Source: Mucilaginibacter dorajii | Lineage (GTDB): Bacteria > Bacteroidota > Bacteroidia > Sphingobacteriales > Sphingobacteriaceae | DNA: 64,000 nucleotides | NCBI RefSeq assembly: GCF_024808255.1 | Contig: NZ_JANTYS010000012.1 | Location: forward strand, 1-64,000 | Direction: 5' to 3' | In this document: positions 16,531-25,757 of the stretch, in pieces | How positions within the stretch are numbered: the stretch's first letter is position 1 | How the letters are laid out: the number at the start of each line of letters is the position of its first letter | Made by a program: the position numbers and the translations under genes | The notes under the pieces: generated by a model | The model's database searches: none | What the model was told of the DNA's origin: nothing | What the model saw: only the letters and a program-made list of their open reading frames with translations

Positions 16531-18048
16531 TTAATAACCAGGGTTTTGTTTTATTTGGGTACCGTTCAATGTCTCGGTTAAAGGGATTGGTAAAATCTCG
16601 TTCACACCAGATTTAAAGCCTTTAAATGCAAGGGCGGTTGGTGCCTGTCCCCATCTAACCAAATCAAACCAGCGGTGACCTTCTGTTGCCAGCTCTAAAC
16701 GACGTTCTTTGTAAATATTATCCAAAGAAGCGGTTTCGGCAGCTAAGCCAACGCGGCTGCGCACAGCATTGAGCAAACTTGTAGCACGGCCGATATCGCC
16801 ACCGGCATTTACCAACGCTTCGGCTTCCATCAGGTAGGTATCTGCCAAACGGATCTCGATGTAATCATTTGGCCAGTTCAAATCTGTGGAGCCTGTAGTT
16901 ACAATGTTAGCTACTTTGGGTGCAAATTTTTCAATGTAATAACCGCTTCCCTGGTAGCTTTGCTCATAGGTAACGTTGTTTGCTTTCGCGATGCTATCTA
17001 TGTTGGCAATGGTATACGGATAACGTGGATCTCCTTTCATGGCGGCAACCAGGTTTGGTGTTATCGGGTTAAAACCATAACCCGCGCCATAATAAATTGG
17101 ACCTTTATAGCTACGCGGACCAACCATTTGTACATAGATGTTTGACTTAAACTGATCCCAGTTGTTCCAGGTGTAGTTTTGGTTGCCAGAGTGCACCAAT
17201 TCAAAGATCGATTCGCTGTTGAATTTGTTTTTGGGGCTAAAAATATCGCCATAGCTGGCTTGTAGTTTGTAGCCATAGGTGCTGGTGCCACCTGGTGTAC
17301 CGTTAACCTGCGCTAAAGTTGATGCGGCCAAAGCCCATTTCTTTTCGTACAGGTAAACTTTACCTAATAAGGCGATAGCTGCACCTTTGGTAACACGGCC
17401 ATTTTCGGTAGATGCTACCGTTGTAGGCAAGCCGGCGATAGCTGCGGTTAAATCAGCCTCAACATGGGCGTAAACAGAATCGGGCGATGCCTGTGGCTGT
17501 TTGTACACATCATTGATTTGTAACGTAGTTAATATCAAAGGAACATTTTTAAACAAGCGCACCAAATCAAAGTAATAGTGGGCACGTAAAAAATGACCTT
17601 CGGCAGTGTACCTTTTTAGCACATCGGCGCTTAATCCCGGCACTCCCGGTAATTTCTCTAACAATACGTCGGCACGGTTAACACCCTGGAAGTTGATTGA
17701 CCAAAACTCGCCCTGGGGACCTGTGGCCGAAGTCATGGTGTAGTTATTCATAGCTTGCCAGGTGCTCATATCTGATGAAGAGCCGCCACCTGCATAACAA
17801 TCGTCAGAGCCGGCGTTTAACGCGCCCAGCGGATCTGAATAAGTATTATCCAAACCACCGGTTTCGGTAACCAATGGATCATAAGCTGCAACTACGGCGG
17901 TAAGTGCCTGTGCAGGTGTTGAATAATAGTTGGCTTCTAAAAACTCGCCTTGCGGAGTAAGCTCAAGGAATGATTTTTTGCAGGAAGCAACGATACTGCC
18001 AACTCCTAACAAAACCACCCCGGTATATATAAAATATCTTGTTTTCAT
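16531..18048 (-). CDS. SusD/RagB-like outer-membrane lipoprotein, locus 2
   Basis: A 505-residue lipoprotein, with signal peptide and lipobox IVASC (C23). It has the RagB/SusD features: an N-terminal SusD-like part with FLRAHYYFDLVRLFKNVPL (about 150-170) and a C-terminal RagB part with YKERRLELATEGHRWFDLVRWG (about 445-466) and the closing PIPLTETLNGTQIKQNPGY. The typical end NPGY is intact. It binds the ligand at the mouth of SusC. It lies 17 bp after susC and before the seven-heme cytochrome gene. Confidence 0.95.
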   Translation of the reverse strand: MKTRYFIYTGVVLLGVGSIVASCKKSFLELTPQGEFLEANYYSTPAQALTAVVAAYDPLVTETGGLDNTYSDPLGALNAGSDDCYAGGGSSSDMSTWQAMNNYTMTSATGPQGEFWSINFQGVNRADVLLEKLPGVPGLSADVLKRYTAEGHFLRAHYYFDLVRLFKNVPLILTTLQINDVYKQPQASPDSVYAHVEADLTAAIAGLPTTVASTENGRVTKGAAIALLGKVYLYEKKWALAASTLAQVNGTPGGTSTYGYKLQASYGDIFSPKNKFNSESIFELVHSGNQNYTWNNWDQFKSNIYVQMVGPRSYKGPIYYGAGYGFNPITPNLVAAMKGDPRYPYTIANIDSIAKANNVTYEQSYQGSGYYIEKFAPKVANIVTTGSTDLNWPNDYIEIRLADTYLMEAEALVNAGGDIGRATSLLNAVRSRVGLAAETASLDNIYKERRLELATEGHRWFDLVRWGQAPTALAFKGFKSGVNEILPIPLTETLNGTQIKQNPGY

Positions 18049-18065
18049 GATCTTAAAATTTGTTA

Positions 18066-21000
18066 TTATAAACTAACATCTAAACCGGCCATAAATGTGC
18101 GGGCCTGCGGATAGATCCCCATATCAATACCACCGCTAATTTCCGGGTCGTACCCTTTGTAACCGGTAATGGTAGCCAGGTTATTGCTGCTCACAAAAAT
18201 CCTTACGCGGTGTACATCGGCAGCTTTAAGCCATTGTGCAGGTAAAGTATAACCAAACTGCAATGTTTTGATGCGGAAGTAAGCACCATTTTGCAGGTAA
18301 AAGTTTGATGGGTTCCTGAAGTTGTTGTTAGGGTCGCTATCGGTTAAGCGTGGATAGTTACTGCCTGAATTTGAAGTTGTCCATGCATCAAGCGCGGCCA
18401 GCGGGTAGTTAGCTGCATTGATATCTAACCTGCGGTAAGCCTGGTAAATTTTGTTACCCCAAACACCCTGGCCAAATAACTTCATATCAAAGTTTTTGTA
18501 GTTTACGCTAAAGTTGATACCGTAAGTAAAGGTTGGCAGTGGGTTGCCCAGGAATTTACGATCGCTGGCGTCAATTTTACCATCACCATTAACATCTGTC
18601 CATTTAAAATCGCCAGGTTTAGCGTTTGGCTGGATAAGCGCGCCACTGCTGTTGGTGTAAGCATTGATCTCGGCCTGTGAGTGGAATACGCCTTGCTCTT
18701 CAAAGCCATAAAAAGCGCCAACCGGGTGACCAACCGCGCTGCGGCCAATTTCATAAGTGGTACTTTGTACAGTACCTACCGTAAAGTAATTGATCTGGCT
18801 GCCCAGTGAAGTAATTTCATTATGGTTGTAAGAAATGTTACCACCAACACTATAGTTAACCTGCCCTACTTTATTGCGGTAGCCTAAATCAAGCTCCAAA
18901 CCTTTGTTTTCCATATCGCCAATATTGGCCGATGGCTGGGCGCTGAAGCCCGCGTACGCCGGCAGCTGCACGGTTTGCAGCATGCCTTTGGTTAACTTGC
19001 GGTAAGCATCAAACGTAACCGTAAGGTTGTTAAACAATATCGCGTCGAAACCAATATCGGCACTGCGGGTTTCTTCCCATTTCAAATCGGGGTTTGATGG
19101 CGCGTTAGGGCTGTAACCAATGATGATGTTCTCATCAGAACCACTACCGTAAATATAGTTACGGCCGCTACCTATGGTTGCGGTATACTGGAAAGGCGAT
19201 AATGACATTTCGTTACCAACCACACCGTATGAACCACGTAATTTAAATACATCAACAAAAGTATTTTTAGGGAAGAAATCTTCTTTTGAAAGCACGTAAC
19301 CTACTTCGGCAGATGGGAAGGTACCATAAGCGTTGTTAGCACCAAATTTTGACGAACCATCCCTGCGGATAATACCGGTGAACAGGTATTTTGAATCGTA
19401 ATCATAAGTTACACGGCTAAATAATGAAGCCAACGTGTGTGGCTGGTTATCAAAACCATAGGCAATTTTGTTAATGTTGGCCAGGGTATAGTTTGGTGAT
19501 GCCTGGTCGAAAGTGTTAACCGGTTCGCCAATAAAGGTACCGCCAATGCCAGAACCACTTTCTTTTTGCGCGCTTTGACCAATCAATACCGAAAAGTTAT
19601 TTTTTCCGATAGAACGGGTGTATGTGGCAGTGTTATCAATGTTCCACGACAGGTTTCTGTCGTTCTCGGTATATTGAGATGTGCTGGTTAAATTGGTAGT
19701 ACTTGAGTTTAAGTAGTAAAGCGGCGTGAAAGAATCATTACCATAATACGCCTGTTTAGCACTGATCTGCGATCTGATTTTTAAACCGGCAATAGGGCTA
19801 ACTTCGGCAAAAGCGCTTCCTAATAAATTGGTAGCGTAGTTGTAATTACCAATTCTCGTTTGTACATAAGCCAGCGGGTTAGTGATTTCCTGCGATACAT
19901 AGTTTGATATACCATATGGTAAACCAGCGCCGTTGCGCACAATATAGTTGGCATTTGAAGTATACACGTTAGCATTTGGCTGCGCATTAACGTCAGACAC
20001 CACAGTTGGTGTAAGCGGATCAAGGTTTAAAGCCGAACTTAGCGGACCACCAAATACACTGTTGGTATTCAGGTTGTTTTGGTTACGGGTATAAGTGTAA
20101 GTAAAGTTTTCGCCTACAGTTAACCATTTTTTAAGCTTGTAGCTGGTGTTAACCGTAAAGTTGAACTTTTTGTAGTTTGAAATTGATGGTTCAACAATAC
20201 CCTGCTGATCAAGGTAACCAAACGAAGTGTAGTAGTTAGCTTTATCATTAGCACCACTGATACTTAAGTTGTGGTTTTGGATCAAAGCGTTGTTGCTAAA
20301 GATCTGGTCCTGCCAGTTGGTACCTGTGCCAAACGAAGCCGGGTCTGCAAATGGAGCTGTGCCGCCATCGTTGGTAACAGCTTCATTCCTTAAGGTAGCG
20401 TATTGTGAGGCGTTAGCTAATTTCACTTTGCTAACCGGGCCCTGGAAACCTACGTAACCATTGTAGGTAATTTGTGGCGCGCCGCTTTTACCTTTTTTGG
20501 TAGTAACCAAAATTACACCATTTGATGAACGCGAACCGTAAATAGCTGCCGAGGCATCTTTTAATACATCAATAGATTCAATATCATTAGGGTTGATGTT
20601 ATCAATACCACCGTTATCAATAACCACACCGTCAATTACGTATAATGGATCGCTGTTATTGATAGACGTAACACCACGCACCCTTACTGTAGGGGCCGAA
20701 CCCGGCGCGCCAGAACTTTGTACAACGTTTACACCCGATGTTCTGCCACGCAAAGCATCATCAATACGGGTCACCTGCTGATCCTGCAAATCGCTCGCCT
20801 TAACACTGCTGATGGCACCGGTAACGGTAGCTTTCTTTTGTACACCGTAACCTACAACCACAACTTCGGTAAGGTTTTTAACATCCTCTTCTAAAGTGAT
20901 GGTGATTTCGGTTTGGTTACCTACAGGTACTTCCTTTTTTAAGTAACCAATGTATGCCACTACTAATACGGCGTTAGGGCCAGATACATTTAGTTTAAAA

Positions 21001-21542
21001 TTACCATTGATATCTGTTGATACGCCATTGGTTGTACCTTTTTCCTGCACGCTTGCACCAATTACCGTTTGGCCGGTTTTATCAACTACTTTACCGGTAA
21101 TGGTTAAAGCGGCTATCTCCTGACCCGTTGCTGTTGTTTGGGTTATTACCGGCTCGGTTGCGGCAAGGGCTGCATCAGCTTTCTTTTTGTAAATGATGAT
21201 CCTGTCCTGCATTACCTCGTAGCTGATATCGGTATTTTTTAAAACCTGGTCAAGCACGTTTTTTACAGAGCGGTTGTTAGCGTTTACAGATACTTTCTGG
21301 CTGCCATCAATAGCATCATTGCTGTATATAAATTTAATATTATCGTTTTTTTGCAGGTAACTTAACACATCGCTAAGCGTTGTGTTGGTAAGGGATATGC
21401 TTACCTTTTTTTTAAGTACATCCTGCGCTTTTAGTGTATTTGAATATGCAACTGTAGTAAGGGTTGCCGACACCAGTATTTGTATAAATGTTATCCTCAT
21501 GATTTGATACCAGGGAATGGGTGTTCGTAACTGAAATTTCAT
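18066..21542 (-). CDS. SusC/RagA TonB-dependent transporter with STN domain, locus 2
   Basis: A 1158-residue outer-membrane transporter. A signal region (1-39) is followed by an STN domain (about 45-115, NTTLSDVLSYLQKNDNIKFI), a carboxypeptidase-regulatory-like domain (about 148-222, GKVVDKTGQTVIGASVQEKG), a plug (about 225-355; RGVTSINNSDPLYVIDGVVI) and a barrel. The plug boundary TEVVVVGYGVQKKATVTGAI is the classic SusC signature. The STN domain links it to FecR (21753-22787) and the ECF sigma at 24912-25493. A plus-strand terminator in the gap before it suggests an antisense RNA (21557-21667). Confidence 0.95.
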   Translation of the reverse strand: MKFQLRTPIPWYQIMRITFIQILVSATLTTVAYSNTLKAQDVLKKKVSISLTNTTLSDVLSYLQKNDNIKFIYSNDAIDGSQKVSVNANNRSVKNVLDQVLKNTDISYEVMQDRIIIYKKKADAALAATEPVITQTTATGQEIAALTITGKVVDKTGQTVIGASVQEKGTTNGVSTDINGNFKLNVSGPNAVLVVAYIGYLKKEVPVGNQTEITITLEEDVKNLTEVVVVGYGVQKKATVTGAISSVKASDLQDQQVTRIDDALRGRTSGVNVVQSSGAPGSAPTVRVRGVTSINNSDPLYVIDGVVIDNGGIDNINPNDIESIDVLKDASAAIYGSRSSNGVILVTTKKGKSGAPQITYNGYVGFQGPVSKVKLANASQYATLRNEAVTNDGGTAPFADPASFGTGTNWQDQIFSNNALIQNHNLSISGANDKANYYTSFGYLDQQGIVEPSISNYKKFNFTVNTSYKLKKWLTVGENFTYTYTRNQNNLNTNSVFGGPLSSALNLDPLTPTVVSDVNAQPNANVYTSNANYIVRNGAGLPYGISNYVSQEITNPLAYVQTRIGNYNYATNLLGSAFAEVSPIAGLKIRSQISAKQAYYGNDSFTPLYYLNSSTTNLTSTSQYTENDRNLSWNIDNTATYTRSIGKNNFSVLIGQSAQKESGSGIGGTFIGEPVNTFDQASPNYTLANINKIAYGFDNQPHTLASLFSRVTYDYDSKYLFTGIIRRDGSSKFGANNAYGTFPSAEVGYVLSKEDFFPKNTFVDVFKLRGSYGVVGNEMSLSPFQYTATIGSGRNYIYGSGSDENIIIGYSPNAPSNPDLKWEETRSADIGFDAILFNNLTVTFDAYRKLTKGMLQTVQLPAYAGFSAQPSANIGDMENKGLELDLGYRNKVGQVNYSVGGNISYNHNEITSLGSQINYFTVGTVQSTTYEIGRSAVGHPVGAFYGFEEQGVFHSQAEINAYTNSSGALIQPNAKPGDFKWTDVNGDGKIDASDRKFLGNPLPTFTYGINFSVNYKNFDMKLFGQGVWGNKIYQAYRRLDINAANYPLAALDAWTTSNSGSNYPRLTDSDPNNNFRNPSNFYLQNGAYFRIKTLQFGYTLPAQWLKAADVHRVRIFVSSNNLATITGYKGYDPEISGGIDMGIYPQARTFMAGLDVSL

Positions 21543-21556
21543 TATATTTGTTATGT

Positions 21557-21667
21557 TTCGTTATTAAAAATGAGACAATTAATGCCCAGTCACCATGCAA
21601 ATGGTGTCGTTTCCAATCGGGCTTGAATTTAGGCCTGGCAGTACTCGCAATACTTCCGGGCTTTTTT
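21557..21667 (+). ncRNA. Candidate antisense RNA to the susC leader, locus 2
   Basis: TATATTTG at 21543-21550 fits the TAnnTTTG -7 element on the plus strand. About 90 nt downstream a stem of 13 positions with one mismatch (21631-21643 with 21651-21663) ends in a T-run (21662-21667). An RNA of about 110 nt would be complementary to the susC leader. The same layout exists at 10402-10499. No clear -33 TTTG is found. Confidence 0.4.
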
Positions 21668-21752
21668 ATAGGGATTGACCTTAGGTGGTCATAATTGGTT
21701 GTTTACGTTCGTTTCTTCATCATATTTTGTGTGAGTTTTTGCTTTTAGTTGA

Positions 21753-22787
21753 TTAATTGGTTTGTTGTAGCGTTATATTGTTATCGGCTATCTGGTAGTC
21801 GATATTCAGAGACTTTTTGAGTGCCGTAAGCACATCAGGCAGGTTAAATCCGTTCAAATCGGCATTAAACATATAGCGGTTCAATTCTTCGCTGGCTACC
21901 ACAATATGTACCCCAAACTTTTTGTTAAGCACCGGGATAATATCTTTTAAAAGCTTATTATCAAAGCTGAGGTTTACACGGTTCCATAATTGTAAAGCGG
22001 GTTCGGTTACCTGTTGCTCGGCCTCCAACACATGCTCGCCAACTTTATAAACGGCTTTTTGGTGCGGGTAGATCATTACATCGCCTCTATCCATTTTAAG
22101 CTGTGTATTGGCGACGCTTTTTTGGGTGCGAATGCTTACCGAAACCTTACCGGTAAGTACAGATACATCGGCTATATCACTTTGCCCATCATCCCTTACC
22201 AAAAAACTTGTACCCCATACCTTGGTAATGATGGCATTACTGTTGATGATAAATGGGCGCCGCGGATTTTTGGTAACCTCAAAAAAGCATTTACCGGTCA
22301 TGGATACATTGCGTGTGGCAGCCGCGAATGTTTTAGGATACCGGAGCACAGCCCCCGGGCTCATCCAAACTGAGCTGCTATCGGGCAGGGTCACTTTATA
22401 AATTTTCCCCGTAGTATTACTTATATTTTGATATTGTTGAACGGTATTAGCCACCTGAACATTGGCCGGTTTGCTATGCGGATAAAACAAGATGCCGCTA
22501 ACCACCAGTATAACTGCGGCGGCAGCAACTGAATACCATTTGTATAGTTTTTTGATATTGGATTTTTTCACCAGGTTACCGTCAGCATCCATTTCGCCAA
22601 TGTTAACCAGGATTTGCCCAAAGATATGGTCACGCAGTTTTTGCTTTTCATCCTCATTAAGGCCCGAAAAAAGATCGTCCTCATACTCAAATGACTCGTA
22701 CCAATTTTTCACCAAAGTTGCTTCTTCTTTGGTACAGTTGCCTGCAAGGTACTTTTCCAGTAATCCAACGGGTTGAGGTTTCTCCAT
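21753..22787 (-). CDS. FecR family anti-sigma factor, locus 2
   Basis: A 344-residue membrane anti-sigma factor with a cytoplasmic N-terminal part (1-82, including VKNWYESFEYEDD), one membrane helix (about 83-100, YSVAAAAVILVVSGILFY), a FecR domain (about 125-235, LPDSSSVWMSPGAVLRYPKTF and WGTSFLVRD) and a C-terminal DUF4974 (about 268-344, LSFDNKLLKDIIPVLNKKFG). It should control the ECF sigma encoded at 24912-25493, even though 2.1 kb with two opposite-strand genes separate them. The fecR-susC gap is 210 bp. Confidence 0.93.
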   Translation of the reverse strand: MEKPQPVGLLEKYLAGNCTKEEATLVKNWYESFEYEDDLFSGLNEDEKQKLRDHIFGQILVNIGEMDADGNLVKKSNIKKLYKWYSVAAAAVILVVSGILFYPHSKPANVQVANTVQQYQNISNTTGKIYKVTLPDSSSVWMSPGAVLRYPKTFAAATRNVSMTGKCFFEVTKNPRRPFIINSNAIITKVWGTSFLVRDDGQSDIADVSVLTGKVSVSIRTQKSVANTQLKMDRGDVMIYPHQKAVYKVGEHVLEAEQQVTEPALQLWNRVNLSFDNKLLKDIIPVLNKKFGVHIVVASEELNRYMFNADLNGFNLPDVLTALKKSLNIDYQIADNNITLQQTN

Positions 22788-22894
22788 GAAAAGAAAAAAT
22801 AATTGGGTTTATAATATACATAACGTGCAGCCCAGGCACATCCCCTACTCTGAAATGAAAAAAGTTGAATTATTGTGGGTTTTCTCTTTTAGTG

Positions 22895-22975
22895 GCACAG
22901 TTTTTCCACTTCAAGTTGCACAGCAAAGTTTTTTCGCTGTCTTTTAAACAAAGTACATTGCGCCCTTTAAACAAA
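22895..22975 (+). promoter_or_regulatory. Two pairs of 23-bp-spaced direct repeats before the reductase gene
   Basis: GCACAG occurs at 22895 and 22918, and TTTAAACAAA at 22943 and 22966; each pair is offset by exactly 23 bp. The two pairs together end 46 bp before the reductase ATG. AraC-family proteins bind direct repeats separated by about two helical turns, so the AraC gene downstream (24071-24874) is the likely binder. Inference. Confidence 0.4.
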
Positions 22976-23021
22976 ACGACGAGTTGCTTTTAAAGCCAAT
23001 TTTGTTTCATCAAAAAATAAA

Positions 23022-24062
23022 ATGATGAACACAAATTCAAATAACGAAAAATTAGTTCTGGTGACAGGCGGGTCGGGCTTTATTGCCATGCATTGTATTA
23101 TCCAATTGTTAAATCAAGGCTACCAGGTGAGGGCGACGTTGCGCTCGTTAGACCGGGAATTGGAAGTGCGGGCCATGCTGCGGGAAGGTGGTGTGGAAGC
23201 AGGCGAGAGGTTGGACTTCATTCAAGCCGACCTGTCGGCTGATGACTACTGGAGCGAAGCGGTGAGGGGTTGCACTTACGTGCTGCATGTCGCTTCACCA
23301 ACGCCTAAGCTGGATTTTAAGCACGAAGACGAAATGATCACCCCTGCACGGGAAGGTGTACTGCGGGTGTTGCGGGCTGCGCGGGATACAGGAGTTCAAC
23401 GGGTGGTATTAACCTCGGCGATCGGCGCGGTAGTTTACGGTCATCCTAAGCAAACGGCGCCTTATGATGAAACGGATTGGACCGATACCACCCATGCGCC
23501 GGCTTATCAAAAGTCTAAAACGCTGGCAGAAAAGGCAGCCTGGGAATTTATTGCGCAGGAAGGCCAGGGGATGGAATTGGCCTCCATTAACCCGGTGGCC
23601 GTGATGGGTCCGGTATTAGGGGCTGACTATTCGCACTCTATTTATTTGATCAAAAATCTCCTGACCGGCAAAATGGCCGGCTGTCCGAAGATCAATGCCG
23701 GTTTTGTGGATGTCCGCGATGTAGCTGCCCTGCACCTGCGGGCCATGGTTGATCCTGCTGCCAGGGGCGAACGTTTTATTGCTACAGGCGGCGAAAGCAT
23801 CTGGCTGGTGGAAGTCGCTAAAATACTGAAAGAAAACCTGGGGGCTGCCGCTGAAAAGGTTAAAGCGCGGCAACTGCCGAATACGCTGCTGCGCATTGCC
23901 GCCTTAAAAGACCCGATGGTCAAAAGCATGGTTCCCTTACTCGGTATTCCGATGAATACGACAAGTGCTAAAGCGATCCATTTGCTGGGCTGGTCGCCCC
24001 GTTCGATCCCGGAGGCGATACTGGCCACCGCGGAAAGCCTGATCCGTTTGAATTTATTGTAA
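23022..24062 (+). CDS. NAD(P)-dependent extended SDR (dihydroflavonol-reductase-like aldehyde reductase)
   Basis: A 346-residue reductase. The Rossmann motif TGGSGFIA is at 15-22, S132 is in VVLTSAIGAV, and the catalytic YxxxK is Y162/K166 (YQKSK). The family resembles dihydroflavonol 4-reductase/cinnamoyl-CoA reductase type enzymes that reduce aldehydes or ketones with NAD(P)H. No signal peptide. An ATG at 23022 is followed directly by another (23025); either could serve. Its base composition is far richer in GC than the neighbours (37 G+C in the 60 bases from 23161 against 23 in the 60 from 22201), and it lies on the opposite strand inside SusCD locus 2, so it appears transferred as a cassette with the AraC gene 8 bp downstream. 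Confidence 0.88.
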   Translation: MMNTNSNNEKLVLVTGGSGFIAMHCIIQLLNQGYQVRATLRSLDRELEVRAMLREGGVEAGERLDFIQADLSADDYWSEAVRGCTYVLHVASPTPKLDFKHEDEMITPAREGVLRVLRAARDTGVQRVVLTSAIGAVVYGHPKQTAPYDETDWTDTTHAPAYQKSKTLAEKAAWEFIAQEGQGMELASINPVAVMGPVLGADYSHSIYLIKNLLTGKMAGCPKINAGFVDVRDVAALHLRAMVDPAARGERFIATGGESIWLVEVAKILKENLGAAAEKVKARQLPNTLLRIAALKDPMVKSMVPLLGIPMNTTSAKAIHLLGWSPRSIPEAILATAESLIRLNLL

Positions 24063-24070
24063 ATTGCGTT

Positions 24071-24874
24071 ATGGAAGTCGCCGAAGTATTTGTCTCCTGC
24101 AAAAAGGAAATTCATTACAGCCGGGAGCTCATGCTTCAGTGGCCGGCGCTGGTCCGTGTCATCTCGGGCGAGGTCTGGATTGCGGCGACCGACCGGAGTT
24201 TTCGTTTTTTTGCAGGTGATACTATCCTGTTTCCGCGCCACCAGTTGGGGCGCATGAGTAAGCTGCCGCTCAACGGAGAACCCTGCCTGGCGATCTCCGT
24301 TATTTTTCGTGATGACCGCCTGAAACAATATTATCAGAACATCGTGCCTTTAGCACCGCGCAGCACTGAACCGATATTGTTCGGCGATCATCCCTTGCTC
24401 CAAAGTTTGTTCAATTCGTTGCAACCCTATTTTGAGCTGGCCGATGCGCTGCCTGCCGATATCGCCGCGTTCAAGGTGGAAGAGGCCATTCGCGTGCTGC
24501 GTGCCGTCGACCCCGCAACGGACGGGCTGCTCGGTCATTTTGAAGCGCCGGGCAAACTCGACCTGGTCTCCTTTATGGAGCAGAACTTTAGGTTTAATCT
24601 GCCGCTGGAGAAATTCGGCTACCTGACCGGCCGGAGCCTGACGACCTTTAAAAAAGATTTCAAGCATGTTTTTGGTCAAACACCAGGCCGCTGGCTGACA
24701 AAAAAACGCTTAGATCTGGCTCATTACCAGATCATGGAACAGCAAAGAAAACCATCTGAAGTTTATCTCGATACAGGCTTTGAGAACCTTTCTCATTTTT
24801 CCTTTGCTTTCAAAAAACACTTTGGGTATAATCCTACAAGATCGGATCACCTTAACAAACATGTGCCATCATAA
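24071..24874 (+). CDS. AraC family transcriptional regulator of the reductase cassette
   Basis: A 267-residue regulator. The N-terminal cupin-like part (about 20-100, LVRVISGEVWIAATDRSFRF) resembles the ExsA-like group, and the C-terminal HTH pair (about 165-260) includes FGYLTGRSLTTFKKDFKHVF and YLDTGFENLSHFSFAFKKHF, ending in the signature FGYNPT. It lies 8 bp after the reductase, in the same GC-rich block (36 G+C in the 60 bases from 24421), and so probably controls that gene through the direct repeats at 22895-22975. The effector is likely a carbonyl compound handled by the reductase (inference). Confidence 0.88.
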   Translation: MEVAEVFVSCKKEIHYSRELMLQWPALVRVISGEVWIAATDRSFRFFAGDTILFPRHQLGRMSKLPLNGEPCLAISVIFRDDRLKQYYQNIVPLAPRSTEPILFGDHPLLQSLFNSLQPYFELADALPADIAAFKVEEAIRVLRAVDPATDGLLGHFEAPGKLDLVSFMEQNFRFNLPLEKFGYLTGRSLTTFKKDFKHVFGQTPGRWLTKKRLDLAHYQIMEQQRKPSEVYLDTGFENLSHFSFAFKKHFGYNPTRSDHLNKHVPS

Positions 24875-24911
24875 GCGGAAGAAATGTGCCGCTATAAGAG
24901 AAAAATTACAA

Positions 24912-25493
24912 TTATTTTAAAAGGATAGCCAAAACAAGCACCAAATAGTGTGAGAGACTTAAGCGCAATCGGGAAAGCGCCTTGGTTAAATGATTTTCAA
25001 CCGTTTTTTCAGAAATGCCAAGGTAGGCGGCAATCTCGCGGTTGGTTTTGTGTTCGTTACGGCTCAATTCGTAAACAGAACGACATTTATCGGGCAAATG
25101 ACTAACCTCTGTCTGGATGGTATAGGTAAGTTCTTTCATTAAAATGGCATCCTCGGTAGAATTATCAGCTTCGGAATGTACAATTTTAAAGGCTTCTTTA
25201 TATTTTTCTTTAACAAGTTTCTTGCGGTATTGGTCAATAACCGAGTTTTGAACAGCAAGATGCAGGTAGGCGGCGATATTGACATTGGGCTGTAATGATT
25301 GACGTTTGGTCCAAAAGTTGGTGAAGATCTCCTGTACAACTTCTTCGGCCAGTTCCCTGCTGTTGAGGCGTTTATAAGCATCGCCAAACAACTTGCCCCA
25401 ATGCCTGTTGTAAATCTCCTTAAACGCACCAAGCTTATCTTGTTTTAGCGATACAAGTAATTCCGGATCAGAAAACATGGAAAGATCGGTCAT
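24912..25493 (-). CDS. RNA polymerase ECF sigma-70 factor, locus 2
   Basis: A 193-residue ECF sigma factor. Region 2 is at about 18-85 (AFKEIYNRHWGKLFGDAYKRL and EEVVQEIFTNFWTKR) and region 4 about 125-178 (LPDKCRSVYELSR, HTH around NREIAAYLGISEKTVENHL), with a short hydrophobic end (LVLVLAILLK). It closely parallels the sigma of locus 1. It should be held by the FecR at 21753-22787. In loci of this type sigma normally sits right next to fecR; here the reductase/AraC cassette intervenes. The gap to the next plus-strand gene (25494-25757) is AT-rich and holds the divergent promoters. Confidence 0.93.
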   Translation of the reverse strand: MTDLSMFSDPELLVSLKQDKLGAFKEIYNRHWGKLFGDAYKRLNSRELAEEVVQEIFTNFWTKRQSLQPNVNIAAYLHLAVQNSVIDQYRKKLVKEKYKEAFKIVHSEADNSTEDAILMKELTYTIQTEVSHLPDKCRSVYELSRNEHKTNREIAAYLGISEKTVENHLTKALSRLRLSLSHYLVLVLAILLK

Positions 25494-25757
25494 CTATTAC
25501 ACTACGTTAATGCTGTGTAAAATAAACACTAACTAATCAACAAAACTCAAAAAAAATAGCGCACTTGTCAAGCGGTTTAACGTGGTATACAGCTACTTTC
25601 ATAGTAAAATTGTTAATACAATGTGTTTAAACACTAATTTAAAAAACTATAACCCACTTACTTAAAAGTGGTTATAGATGAATTAACCGTATTTTAACAC
25701 ATTTATTATTACTAAAAAGTGTAACTTTTTAACTGTAAAATTACTTTTGGATAACAA

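Noticed and set aside
23642..24328. 228-codon minus-strand frame over the reductase and AraC genes
   Set aside because: GC-rich sequence leaves few stops in the antisense frame; both plus-strand genes have full motifs.
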